A stretch of DNA of 64,000 bases from contig NC_011071.1 of assembly GCF_000020665.1 (NCBI RefSeq), positions 4,330,501 to 4,394,500 on the forward strand. Reading direction: 5' to 3'. This DNA is from Stenotrophomonas maltophilia R551-3 (GTDB taxonomy: Bacteria > Pseudomonadota > Gammaproteobacteria > Xanthomonadales > Xanthomonadaceae). Under the pieces are notes generated by a model. The model worked only from the letters and a program-made list of their open reading frames with translations. It had not been told where the DNA came from and did not search any database. The position numbers and the translations under genes were made by a program. Shown in pieces: positions 24,046 through 32,239 of this stretch (positions are counted from its first letter, which is position 1; the number at the start of each line of letters is the position of its first letter).

Positions 24046-24735
24046 TCAACGCTGGCCGAACAGGTGCTTGCGCTCTTCGTCGCTGAGCGGCTTGCCGGCG
24101 TTGGGGTTCACCTGCTCACGCAGGGCATAGGCGCGCTGGGTCGCCGGGCGTGCGGCAATCGCTTCATGCCAGCGCTTGAGGTTCGGGAACGCGGCGAAAT
24201 CCACCGGCAGCTTGTCGTAGGCGCCGATCCACGGGTAGCTGGCCATGTCGGCAATGGTGTACTCGTCGCCGGCCAGGAAGGCGTGCTGGGCCAGGCGCTT
24301 GTCCATCACCCCGTGCAGGCGGCGTACTTCGTTGTCGTAGCGCTCGACCGCGTAGGGGATCTTTTCCGGCGCGTACACATTGAAGTGGCCCATCTGGCCG
24401 CTCATCGGGCCCAGGCCAGCCATCTGCCAGAACAGCCATTCCAGGGTGGTGACGCGGCCGCGCGGGTCGCTGGGCAGGAACCGGCCGGTCTTCTCGGCCA
24501 GGTACAGCAGGATCGCGCCGGACTCGAACACGCTCTGCGGGGTGCCGCCATCGGCCGGGGCATGGTCGACGATGGCCGGCATCTTGTTGTTGGGCGAGAT
24601 GGCGAGGAATTCCGGCTTGAACTGGTCGCCCGAGCCGATGTTGACCGGGTGGATGCGGTATTCCAGGCCGGCTTCTTCCAGCAGCAGGGTCACTTTGTGG
24701 CCGTTCGGGGTGGGCCAGTAATACAGGTCGATCAT
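24046..24735 (-). CDS. yfcG: Glutathione S-transferase, YfcG/Ure2p-like disulfide reductase
   Basis: 229 residues. The N-terminal thioredoxin-like domain starts [20 protein letters not shown] and has '[13 protein letters not shown]' and '[16 protein letters not shown]' for glutathione binding. The C-terminal helical domain has '[20 protein letters not shown]'. The sequence follows E. coli YfcG closely. YfcG binds glutathione disulfide and acts as a disulfide-bond oxidoreductase rather than a conventional transferase, using Asn/Thr near the N-terminus instead of Ser/Cys. It is divergent from yqhA, whose start is 112 bp away. The family is very secure; the yfcG symbol is by similarity. Confidence 0.9.
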   Translation of the reverse strand: MIDLYYWPTPNGHKVTLLLEEAGLEYRIHPVNIGSGDQFKPEFLAISPNNKMPAIVDHAPADGGTPQSVFESGAILLYLAEKTGRFLPSDPRGRVTTLEWLFWQMAGLGPMSGQMGHFNVYAPEKIPYAVERYDNEVRRLHGVMDKRLAQHAFLAGDEYTIADMASYPWIGAYDKLPVDFAAFPNLKRWHEAIAARPATQRAYALREQVNPNAGKPLSDEERKHLFGQR

Positions 24736-24847
24736 GGCGGCGGCTCGGGGTGCGGAAAGGAACCCGAAGTCTAGTGCGAGAGTTGGGTTGGCACCGTCAC
24801 GGCGGGCCGGTAACCTCGCCTCTCCCCCGCAACGCAGCATCCTCCGC

Positions 24848-25468
24848 ATGAGTGCAAACCGCCCGCCGCTCTCCCCGCTGTCCACGCTGATCTTCGCCTC
24901 GCGCTGGCTGCAGCTGCCGCTGTACCTGGGCCTGATCGTGGCGCAGTGCGTCTATGTGTTCCTGTTCGGCAAGGAACTGTGGCACCTGATCTCGCATTCG
25001 GCCTCCATGGGTGAACAGCAGATCATGCTGATCGTGCTGGGCCTGATCGACGTGGTGATGATCTCCAACCTGCTGGTGATGGTGATCGTGGGTGGCTACG
25101 AGACCTTCGTCTCGCGCCTGCGCCTGGAAGGCCACCCGGACCAGCCGGAATGGCTGAGCCACGTCAACGCCAGCGTGCTGAAGGTGAAGCTGGCGATGGC
25201 GATCATCGGCATCTCCTCGATCCACCTGTTGAAGACCTTCATCGCCAGTGGTGCGCTGGGTGGCATTCCGCTGTGCACGCCGGAGCAGATGAGCGTGGCC
25301 GCCGCCAACATCGGTGTCGCCCGCTGCTCGATGCTGACCCCGGACGGCGTGCTGTGGCAGACCATCATCCACTGCGTGTTCATCCTGTCGGCGATCGGCA
25401 TCGCCTGGACCGACAAGCTGATGTCCAACAGCCACAGCAAGGCGCACGACAAGGCGCACGACCACTGA
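24848..25468 (+). CDS. YqhA family (UPF0114) membrane protein
   Basis: 206 residues with four membrane helices (residues about 22-42, 58-85, 112-132 and 170-190). '[19 protein letters not shown]' and '[20 protein letters not shown]' are the UPF0114/TIGR00645 signatures. It has a His-rich tail ([12 protein letters not shown]). The start gives [20 protein letters not shown], just before helix 1. The family has no proven function. It is monocistronic. Confidence 0.9.
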   Translation: MSANRPPLSPLSTLIFASRWLQLPLYLGLIVAQCVYVFLFGKELWHLISHSASMGEQQIMLIVLGLIDVVMISNLLVMVIVGGYETFVSRLRLEGHPDQPEWLSHVNASVLKVKLAMAIIGISSIHLLKTFIASGALGGIPLCTPEQMSVAAANIGVARCSMLTPDGVLWQTIIHCVFILSAIGIAWTDKLMSNSHSKAHDKAHDH

Positions 25469-25668
25469 TGTAACGGCCACCAGCGACGCATTGCCGCTGC
25501 CCTGTTCCGGCCATCGCCCTTGTACGCGGCGGTGGCCGGGATGCTAGATTGCTCCCTCGCCGTTGCCGGCGGTGGCGTCGGGAAACGTCACCCTGCCGCG
25601 CCCGGACCGCTGGTCCCGGCCATGCATATCAATGATTTACGTCACGTCGTCTTCTAGAGGGGAGCAGG

Positions 25669-26673
25669 ATGTCGCACGTCTCAACGATCACCGCCGCGCG
25701 CCGGTGGCTGCCGGTTGCCCTGGCACTGGCACTGGCCGCCTGCTCGGGCAAGGAAGAAACCCCGGCGCCCGCACCCGCCACGACGCCCGCCGCGGCTACA
25801 TCGACAGCACCGGTGGTCGCCGCCAAGGTGCAGTCGATGGGCACCGAACAGCTGCGCGAATCGGCCAGCCAGGCGCTGCGCGAGAACCGCATGTATGCAC
25901 CGGCCGGCGACAACGCCATCGAGTACTACCTGGCGCTGCGCGACAAGACGCCGGACGACGCCTCGGTGAAGAGCGCGCTGACCGATCTGCTGCCCTACAC
26001 CCTGATCGCCGCCGAGCAGCACCTCGGCCGTGAGGACTACCCCGAAGCGCAGCGCCTGGTGGCGCTGATCGAAAAGGTGGACGCCTCCGCCCCCGCCCTG
26101 CCGCGCCTGAAGGAAGGCCTGGCCAAGGGCGTGGAGAACGCGGCCAAGCGCACCGAGACTGAAGCCGAGAAGGCAAAGAAGGACGCCGAAGACCGGACCA
26201 AGCAGCAGGCCGAACAGCAGCGCCTGACCGAGCAACGCGCCAAGGAAGCCGATGCGGCCAAGCAGATCGCCGCGCAACAGGACGCCGCGCGCCGCGACAG
26301 CGAGCGCCAGGAAGCCGAGCGCCAGGCCACCGCCCGCCGCGAGGCCGAGCAGAAGCAGCAGCAAGCGGCCGCCCAGCAGGCCAGTGCCGCACGCCAGGCC
26401 ACGGCAGCGGCGGCACCGAGCCTGCGCCCGGTCAGTACGCCGGCACCGCGCTATCCGGCCGAGGCGCTGCGCGCAGGCACTTCCGGCGAAGTGCTGGTGG
26501 AGATCACCGTCGGCACCGACGGCTCGGTAGTCAACGCCCGAGTGCTGCGCGCGACACCCGGCCGCGTCTTCGACCGCGAAGCCCTGAACGCGGTCAAGCG
26601 CTGGCGCTTCGAGCCGGTCAACGCACCGGTCACCACCCGCCGCACCCTGGTGTTCGCACCGGGCGGCGGCTGA
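25669..26673 (+). CDS. Lipid-anchored TonB C-terminal-domain protein
   Basis: 334 residues with a strong ribosome site (GGGGAGCAGG) ahead of the ATG. The N-terminus 'RRWLPVALALALAACSGKEE' is a lipoprotein signal (Cys about residue 25), not the usual TonB membrane anchor. A periplasmic stretch is followed by a long Lys/Glu/Gln/Ala-rich coiled coil (residues about 155-245), reminiscent of TolA. The last 85 residues form a TonB C-terminal domain ('APRYPAEALRAGTSGEVLVE', 'DREALNAVKRWRFEPVN'). Such a protein cannot couple to ExbB-ExbD through its own helix, so a structural or accessory periplasmic role is more likely. A single RAYT-family REP follows. Confidence 0.85.
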   Translation: MSHVSTITAARRWLPVALALALAACSGKEETPAPAPATTPAAATSTAPVVAAKVQSMGTEQLRESASQALRENRMYAPAGDNAIEYYLALRDKTPDDASVKSALTDLLPYTLIAAEQHLGREDYPEAQRLVALIEKVDASAPALPRLKEGLAKGVENAAKRTETEAEKAKKDAEDRTKQQAEQQRLTEQRAKEADAAKQIAAQQDAARRDSERQEAERQATARREAEQKQQQAAAQQASAARQATAAAAPSLRPVSTPAPRYPAEALRAGTSGEVLVEITVGTDGSVVNARVLRATPGRVFDREALNAVKRWRFEPVNAPVTTRRTLVFAPGGG

Positions 26674-26678
26674 CCGCC

Positions 26679-26707
26679 AAAAGGGGACGGAGGGGATTAA
26701 GTCGTTT
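26679..26707 (+). repeat. RAYT-family REP (single copy)
   Basis: AAAAGGGGACGGAGGGGATT followed by AAGTCGTTT, 5 bp after the TonB-like stop. It is the same sequence as the hairpin at 9942 and the RAYT borders. A GC hairpin (26726-26750, AAGGCCCGG/CCGGGCCTT) follows and may terminate both convergent genes. Confidence 0.9.
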
Positions 26708-26725
26708 CCGCCCCCTCCATGACGC

Positions 26726-26750
26726 CAAGGCCCGGTCCGTCCGGGCCTTG
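26726..26750. terminator. Probable bidirectional terminator hairpin
   Basis: Stem AAGGCCCGG / CCGGGCCTT with a 5-nt loop between the convergent TonB-like gene and the 84-aa gene. The T-tract on the plus strand is weak (TCCGTTT). Confidence 0.6.
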
Positions 26751-26756
26751 TCCGTT

Positions 26757-27011
26757 TCAGCAGACGCTGTCGATCAGGCGTTGCAGCGCCGGATCACGCG
26801 CGGCCAGCACCTGGAACAGGCCCAGCGCATGCAGACCCGGCAACAGTGCGCGCAGGTCGGCCTCGGCGGTGGTGCGGAGGGTGGGATCACTGGCCGGGTC
26901 CTGCCAGTCGCGGACACTGGCCAGGAACGCGCCAACGCTGCCCTTGCGTACGGTGAGGCCGTTCACCTGCACGTCGTTCTGGTGATCGGGGAGGATGTCC
27001 TGTGGCTGCAT
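26757..27011 (-). CDS. Hypothetical protein, 84 aa
   Basis: A small soluble protein starting MQPQDILPDHQNDVQVNGLT, with 'VRKGSVGAFLASVRDWQDPA' and a helical C-terminal half 'LRALLPGLHALGLFQVLAAR'. No family is recognised. It is divergent from the AraC-type regulator (77 bp between starts), which suggests it may be the regulator's target, although nothing in its sequence indicates a role. Confidence 0.6.
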   Translation of the reverse strand: MQPQDILPDHQNDVQVNGLTVRKGSVGAFLASVRDWQDPASDPTLRTTAEADLRALLPGLHALGLFQVLAARDPALQRLIDSVC

Positions 27012-27088
27012 AGGGAAGCGCTCCGTTGAAGTTGGCTCCAGTGTCGGGGCCCGGACGCGACGTTTCTGCCGTATAACTGCCAATCGAT

Positions 27089-27886
27089 ATGGCAGATCAG
27101 ACAACCACCGTATTACTCGACCCCGCGTTGGCCGATGCCGCCGACGGACCGGTGGTGCTGGCGGCCCGGCTGCGCCAGCACGGTATGCGTCGCACGGCCC
27201 GCCACCAGCATGCACGCGGCCAGCTGCTGGGTGCACAGCAGGGGCTGCTGCGGATCGCCGCCGACGACCTACACTGGCTGCTGCCCGCAGGTCACGTCGC
27301 CTGGATACCGCCCTTGCTGCCTCACGCGCTGCTGAGCGCAGACGGGTTCGATGGCTGGAGCCTGTACTTCAACGCCGAGGCCTGCCTGGGTCTGCCCTCC
27401 ACACCGCGCATTTTCCAGCCCAATGCACTGCTGCAGGCGGCGACAATACGTGCGCTGCGATGGCCCCATCGGCCGCTGGATGCTGCGCAGGCACGACTGG
27501 CCGGTGTGATCGCCGATGAGATTGCCGCCAGCACGCCTCTGCCGCTTGCCCTGCCACAACCACGTGACCGGCGACTGCAGAAGATCGCCGCCGCACTGGC
27601 GCGCGCACCGCACGACAACCGCAGCATCGAGGACTGGGCCACCCGCAGCGGTCTGTCCAGCCGCAGCCTGGCGCGCCATTGGCTGGCCGAGACCCACATG
27701 ACGCTGAGTCAATGGCGGCAACGCCTGCGGGTGCTGCTGGCACTGCCACGCCTGCTGTCCGGCGAGCCGGTGATCAGCGTCGCGCTGTCCATGGGCTACG
27801 ACACACCCAGTGCCTTCATCGCCGTGTTCAAGCGCGAGATGGGGGTGACGCCTGCAAGGTATGGAAAAGGGGACGGAGGGGATTAA
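27089..27886 (+). CDS. AraC-family transcriptional regulator with REP-derived C-terminus
   Basis: 265 residues. The N-terminal cupin-type sensor domain ('RHQHARGQLLGAQQGLLRI', 'LLPAGHVAWIPPLLPHALLS') is followed by an AraC double helix-turn-helix (residues about 165-258; 'NRSIEDWATRSGLSSRSLAR', 'VISVALSMGYDTPSAFIAVF'). The last seven residues (GKGDGGD) and the TAA stop are encoded by a REP copy beginning at 27865, so the original stop has been replaced by the repeat insertion. Family members usually end shortly after 'F.R..G.TPARY', which is intact here, so function is probably kept. Confidence 0.9.
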   Translation: MADQTTTVLLDPALADAADGPVVLAARLRQHGMRRTARHQHARGQLLGAQQGLLRIAADDLHWLLPAGHVAWIPPLLPHALLSADGFDGWSLYFNAEACLGLPSTPRIFQPNALLQAATIRALRWPHRPLDAAQARLAGVIADEIAASTPLPLALPQPRDRRLQKIAAALARAPHDNRSIEDWATRSGLSSRSLARHWLAETHMTLSQWRQRLRVLLALPRLLSGEPVISVALSMGYDTPSAFIAVFKREMGVTPARYGKGDGGD

Positions 27887-27898
27887 GTCGCTTCTGCC
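27865..27898 (+). repeat. RAYT-family REP, left border of the RAYT unit
   Basis: The 34-bp sequence matches the inverse of 28682-28716 with one mismatch. Together they bracket the transposase gene as inverted repeats. This copy also supplies the stop codon (TAA at 27884-27886) of the AraC regulator. Confidence 0.9.
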
Positions 27899-27986
27899 CT
27901 ACCCCACACCATCTCGCGGCATCGCCTGATGCCCTCCGCAGTTACAGCCGCGGCACGCTGGTTGCTCCTCGGACCCGTGAGCTCCC

Positions 27987-28697
27987 ATGCCTCGACAAGC
28001 ACGCCTGATGCTGGCCGGCCAGCCTTACCATGTAACCCAGCGCGGAGTGAACAAGGGGGCGATCTTCGTTGACGATATAGACCGCCAGTTGTTTCTGCAT
28101 CTGTTGCACGGCGCCTTCCTGAAACACCATGTCGCGCTGCACGCATACGTACTGATGGGCAATCACGTCCATCTATTGGCCACACCCTCCACTCAGGTCG
28201 GCTTGGCCAACGCGATGCGGATGCAGGGCAACAACTATGTCCAGGCGTTCAATCAGCGGCATGAGCGCAGCGGACCTCTCTGGCAGGGCCGATTCCATTC
28301 TTCGATGGTGGACAGTGATGCCTACTTGCTCAGCGTCTATCGCTACATCGAACTCAATCCCGTTCGCGCAGGCATGGCAGCCCATGCGGAAGATCACCCA
28401 TGGTCGAGCGTGCATGGAAACCTGCAGCGCCGCGATGATCCGATGCTGACGGAACATCCCGCCTTTCAGGCACTGGCCCCGACCAAGCGACAGCGGACGA
28501 CGCTCTATGCGCAGTTCCTGCGGGATCTGAATGCGTCCGCCGACCTGCCTGCAATCCGCGCCCACAGTACTGCGCAACATCCATTGGGAAATGCGACGTA
28601 CTTGCAAATGGTGGAAGAAACACTGGGGCGACCGGTGGTGCTGCGCAAGCGGGGACGCCCCCGAAAGGCGGGGATGGGAGAGGCAGAAACGACTTAA
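27987..28697 (+). CDS. REP-associated tyrosine transposase (RAYT, TnpA_REP)
   Basis: 236 residues of the Y1/IS200-like transposase family. The N-terminus 'MPRQARLMLAGQPYHVTQRG' and the HUH-type motif 'VLMGNHVHLLATP' near residue 57 are typical. 'YRYIELNPVRAGM' near 115-128 carries the candidate catalytic tyrosine. RAYTs cleave and join REP hairpins and are single-copy domesticated elements. It is bounded by inverted REPs of the GGGGACGGAGGGGATTAAGTCG family at 27865 and 28682, and its TAA stop lies inside the right-hand REP. No second transposase gene or target duplication is visible. Confidence 0.93.
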   Translation: MPRQARLMLAGQPYHVTQRGVNKGAIFVDDIDRQLFLHLLHGAFLKHHVALHAYVLMGNHVHLLATPSTQVGLANAMRMQGNNYVQAFNQRHERSGPLWQGRFHSSMVDSDAYLLSVYRYIELNPVRAGMAAHAEDHPWSSVHGNLQRRDDPMLTEHPAFQALAPTKRQRTTLYAQFLRDLNASADLPAIRAHSTAQHPLGNATYLQMVEETLGRPVVLRKRGRPRKAGMGEAETT

Positions 28698-28716
28698 TCC
28701 CCTCCGTCCCCTTTTT
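28682..28716 (-). repeat. RAYT-family REP, right border of the RAYT unit
   Basis: Inverse copy of the left border (27865-27898), carrying the RAYT stop codon at 28695-28697 and ending in a T-run. It also abuts the 3' end of the ABC permease gene, so it may terminate both genes. Confidence 0.9.
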
Positions 28717-28720
28717 CCGG

Positions 28721-29905
28721 TCAGCCGGAGATCGCCAGGCGCTCGTTGTGGTAACGGCGCACGACGGCGAACCACAGCAGTGCGGCCAGGCCGAGGCTGG
28801 CACCGAGATAGATGGCCCACACCGCCGGCGTGATCGTCTCATGGCGGATCACCTTCAACAGCATCTGGTTCTGCGACAGGAACGGCACGGCGTACTGCCA
28901 CAGCTCGCTCTTCAGCGGGTACGCCACCAGTGCGTAGCCAGGCATCATCGGCAGCAGCATCAGCCAGGTCATATGGCTCTGCGCTTCCTTCATGCTCTTT
29001 GCCGCCGCCGACAGGAAGGTCAACAGCGAGGTGCCGATCATCAGCATCGGCACCATCACCAGCAGCATCTGCAGCATCGAGGCGACGTTCATGTTGAACT
29101 GGCGGCCGATGTTGCCGGGCGCGATCTGTGCGCTCACCTTGAATGCGACCAGGGTCAGCAGCAGTGACACGAAGCCAACCACGCAGGCAGCCGCGATCTT
29201 GCCGCTGACGATCGCGCTGCGCGAGCCGGGCGTGGCCAGCAGCGGTTCCAGTGACTGCCGCTCGCGCTCGCCGGCGGTGGCGTCCATCACCAGATAGGCA
29301 CCGCCAATGAACGAGGTCAGCGTGAGCAGCACCGGCAGCAGCATCGACAGGATCATGCCGCGCTTGGCCTCGGCACTGGCCAGGTCCTGGCGTGCCACGT
29401 CCAGCGGCCGCGCTACCTGCGCGTCGACGCCACGCGCCATCAATCGCAACGCACCGACCTGGCCGTTGTAGGTGGCCAGCGCCGCTTCCAGCCGCGCACT
29501 GGGCACTTCAGCGGCACGGCGGGTACTGTCCTTGATCACTTCCACCAGCGCCGGCTTGCCGTCGGCCCAGTCCTTGCCGAAGTCATCGCTGATGCGCAGC
29601 GCCACGTCGATGTCCTGGCTGCGGATGGCCTCGGCCAGGTCCTTCGGCGCCGGTGCGGTATTGAGCCCCTGTGCGGCGAGGAAGCGCACCAGGTTCGGCG
29701 CATTCTCTGCACCGATGGTTGGAATCTGCAGCGGCTGTTCGATCTGGGTGCGTACCCGGCTCTCGGCCAGCTTGCCCATGCCCAGCAGCAGCACCGGGTA
29801 CAGCAGCGGCCCGAACAGCAGGGTCAGCAGCAGCGTGCGGCGATCACGGGAAAGGTCGCGCAGTTCCTTGCGCATCACCGTCATCAGGGTCGTCATCATG
29901 CTCAT
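28721..29905 (-). CDS. ABC-2 type transporter permease (NatB-like)
   Basis: 394 residues. One N-terminal helix (residues about 25-43), a large extracytoplasmic domain (about 45-175) and then five to six helices in the C-terminal half with 'ATAGERERQSLEPLLATPGS'. This is the signature of NatB/YhaP-type export permeases, thought to export Na+ or small molecules or peptides. The ATG overlaps the stop of the ATPase gene (ATGA at 29902-29905). It is the third gene of an operon: lipoprotein peptidase, ATPase, permease. Confidence 0.9.
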   Translation of the reverse strand: MSMMTTLMTVMRKELRDLSRDRRTLLLTLLFGPLLYPVLLLGMGKLAESRVRTQIEQPLQIPTIGAENAPNLVRFLAAQGLNTAPAPKDLAEAIRSQDIDVALRISDDFGKDWADGKPALVEVIKDSTRRAAEVPSARLEAALATYNGQVGALRLMARGVDAQVARPLDVARQDLASAEAKRGMILSMLLPVLLTLTSFIGGAYLVMDATAGERERQSLEPLLATPGSRSAIVSGKIAAACVVGFVSLLLTLVAFKVSAQIAPGNIGRQFNMNVASMLQMLLVMVPMLMIGTSLLTFLSAAAKSMKEAQSHMTWLMLLPMMPGYALVAYPLKSELWQYAVPFLSQNQMLLKVIRHETITPAVWAIYLGASLGLAALLWFAVVRRYHNERLAISG

Positions 29906-30648
29906 GCGTGCAGGCCCTCTTCGCTGCCGATCAGTTTCACGAACGCGTCTTCCAGGTTGGATTCGCCGGCTTGCGCACGCAGTTCATCGGCGCTGCCGGC
30001 AGCCATCACCGTGCCCTTGGCGATGATCACGATGTGATCGCACAGCGCGGCCACCTCCTGCATGATGTGGCTGGACAGGATCACGCAGCGGCCCTCTTCG
30101 CGCAGGCCCAGCAGGAAGCGGCGCAGTGCGCGCGTGGTCATCACGTCCAGGCCGTTGGTCGGCTCATCCAGAATGACGTTGCGCGGGTCGTGCACCAGCG
30201 CGCGGGCGATCGCGGTCTTGGTGCGCTGGCCCTGCGAGAAGCCATCGGTCTGGCGGTCGAGGATGTCACCCATGTCCAGGGCATGCGACAGCACTTCGAT
30301 GCGTTCGCGGATGCGCTCGGCCGACAGGCCATGCAGCTCGCCGAAGTAGGCGATGTTCTCGCGCGCGGTCAGGCGCTTGTAGACGCCACGCGCATCGGGC
30401 AGCACGCCAAGGTGGCGGCGTACTTCCACCGGATTGCGTGCGGCGTCGACACCATCGACGCTGATGCTGCCCTGGTCCGGGGTCATCAGCGTGTACAGCA
30501 TGCGCATGGTGGTGGTCTTGCCGGCACCATTGGGGCCCAGCAGGCCGGTGATGCGGCCGTCCTCGGCGCGGAAGCCGACATTGGAGACCGCCTGGATGCG
30601 GCCGGTGCGGGTGTCGAAAGCCTTGTGCAGGTTGTCGGCGACGATCAT
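29902..30648 (-). CDS. ABC transporter ATP-binding protein (NatA-like)
   Basis: 248 residues from an ATG that overlaps the stop of the upstream gene as ATGA; an ATG three codons earlier is possible. Walker A is GLLGPNGAGKTT, the signature is 'DGFSQGQRTK', Walker B is 'NVILDEPTNGLDV', and the switch His lies in 'CVILSSHIMQEV'. It pairs with the NatB-like permease downstream by a 4-bp overlap. Co-translation with a secreted peptidase gene is unusual and hints at export or turnover of a peptide substrate. Confidence 0.93.
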   Translation of the reverse strand: MIVADNLHKAFDTRTGRIQAVSNVGFRAEDGRITGLLGPNGAGKTTTMRMLYTLMTPDQGSISVDGVDAARNPVEVRRHLGVLPDARGVYKRLTARENIAYFGELHGLSAERIRERIEVLSHALDMGDILDRQTDGFSQGQRTKTAIARALVHDPRNVILDEPTNGLDVMTTRALRRFLLGLREEGRCVILSSHIMQEVAALCDHIVIIAKGTVMAAGSADELRAQAGESNLEDAFVKLIGSEEGLHA

Positions 30649-32171
30649 GGTTCCCATCCGTTGAACGAGGTGAACGCCGGCACGTAGCTCAGCGTGTCCA
30701 GGCAGCCGGCATCCAGCGCCTTGGCATCGGTCTTGTCGATGAACTGGCCGAGCAGGCGCGGCATGCAGCCAGCACTCAGCGTGCCGTGGCCCTGGCCGCG
30801 GGCGACCAGCGCGCGGCCATTGGGCAGGCCCTTGAGGACCTGTTCGGCATAGCGCGGTGGCGTCACCGGGTCGAGTTCACCGGACAGCAGCAGCGCCGGT
30901 ACGTCGCTGCGCAGCGGCACGGCATTGGCCGCTGGCGCCGGCTGGTGCGGCCATACCGGGCAGGCCGCGAAGAAGGCACTGGCCACGTCGTTGCCGAACA
31001 GTCGCTCCGGGTCCTCGGCCGGCGCCTTGTAGCGCGGCGCATCCTCGCTGCAGATCACCGACCACTGCATGCCTCGGTTGATCTGGAAATCCATGCTGCG
31101 GTTCGCACCGCGTGCCAGCGACGCCAGCGGTGCATAGCGGCCATGCGCGGCTTCATCGAGCACCAGCGGCAGCAGCGAGGAATACTGCGGCACATAGGAG
31201 AAGGCGAACGCCAGGCCGATCACGCTGTCCGGACTCAACACATCCTGTCGGGTCTGGTTGGTGCCGGGGTCGCGATACTCCACCGAGACCGGCGCACGGC
31301 GCAGGGTCTCGACCACGCTGCGCAGCTGCGCGCGGGTGTCGGTCGGGAAGCGTTTGCTGCAGGCGGCATCCTTGCGGCACTGCGCCGACTGCAGGGCGAT
31401 CGCATCCTCGAACGTCGTGGCGAAGTCACCGCCCACCACCAGTTCATTGGGCACTACGCCATCGATGACGATGCTGCGGGTGTGTTGCGGGTAGGCGCCG
31501 GCATAGCGCTGGGCCACGCGGGTACCGTAGGAGCCGCCGACCAGGTTGAGCTGGTTCACACCGAGCGCCGCACGCACTGCATCCAGATCAGCAATCGCCT
31601 CGGTGGTGGTGTAGAAGCGCGCATCGGCGCGCCCCTGCAGCGAAGCGGCGCAGCGCTCGGCGTAGGCGCGCAGCGACGCTTCAGTGGGTGCGGCATCCTC
31701 GTCCATGGCCAGTTCCTTGCCATCCGCGCCAAGGCAGCTGAGGGGGTTGGAGCCGCCGGTGCCGCGCTGGTCGATCAGGAACACATCACGCTGCTTGCGC
31801 ACCTGGCGCAGCGCGGTATCGACGATGACCGCCACTTCGCTGGCCGCCTGGCCGGGGCCACCGGCCAGGAAGAACACCGGGTCGGGCTGGCTGGAGCCGC
31901 TGCTGCCCGATTCCAGCCAGGCAATGCGCAGGCCGATACGTCGGCCATCGGGCTGGGCCCGGTCCTCCGGCACCTGCAGGGTGGCGCACTGCGCTTCCAC
32001 GTTGGCGCTGGCGCCTTCTGTAGACAGCGTGCAGGGCTGGAAGTCGATCGTGCCGAAATGGCGGCTGGGTGCATCGCTGGCGCCTTCGGCGCCGGGTGAT
32101 GGTGACTGGCTGCAACCGGCAAGCATCAGGCTGGCTAACGCTGCGGCCAACGCGAGGTGGTGTCTGTGCAT
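30645..32171 (-). CDS. Lipoprotein alpha/beta hydrolase, tripeptidyl-aminopeptidase-like
   Basis: 508 residues. The lipobox is 'LASLMLAGCSQSPS' (Cys about 20). The alpha/beta hydrolase fold has the oxyanion 'FFLAGGPGQAAS' near residue 103, the nucleophile Ser in 'LVGGSYGTRVAQRY' near 217, Asp in 'LLLSGELDPVTPPRY' and His in 'ARGQGHGTLSAG'. The C-terminal part is the TAP-like domain of prolyl/tripeptidyl aminopeptidases. It is probably anchored in the outer membrane. It overlaps the ABC ATPase start by 4 bp, so it is the first gene of a coupled three-gene operon. Confidence 0.9.
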   Translation of the reverse strand: MHRHHLALAAALASLMLAGCSQSPSPGAEGASDAPSRHFGTIDFQPCTLSTEGASANVEAQCATLQVPEDRAQPDGRRIGLRIAWLESGSSGSSQPDPVFFLAGGPGQAASEVAVIVDTALRQVRKQRDVFLIDQRGTGGSNPLSCLGADGKELAMDEDAAPTEASLRAYAERCAASLQGRADARFYTTTEAIADLDAVRAALGVNQLNLVGGSYGTRVAQRYAGAYPQHTRSIVIDGVVPNELVVGGDFATTFEDAIALQSAQCRKDAACSKRFPTDTRAQLRSVVETLRRAPVSVEYRDPGTNQTRQDVLSPDSVIGLAFAFSYVPQYSSLLPLVLDEAAHGRYAPLASLARGANRSMDFQINRGMQWSVICSEDAPRYKAPAEDPERLFGNDVASAFFAACPVWPHQPAPAANAVPLRSDVPALLLSGELDPVTPPRYAEQVLKGLPNGRALVARGQGHGTLSAGCMPRLLGQFIDKTDAKALDAGCLDTLSYVPAFTSFNGWEP

Positions 32172-32239
32172 CGTGCTCGTTTCCCCTGGAGGACGTTCCT
32201 GGCAACCACGACGGGCTGCCGCGGAAGATGTGACTCAAC

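Noticed and set aside
27865..28716. A complete IS200/IS605 insertion sequence
   Set aside because: The gene is of the RAYT clade, has REP borders instead of IS200/IS605 ends, no tnpB and no second copy in the window.
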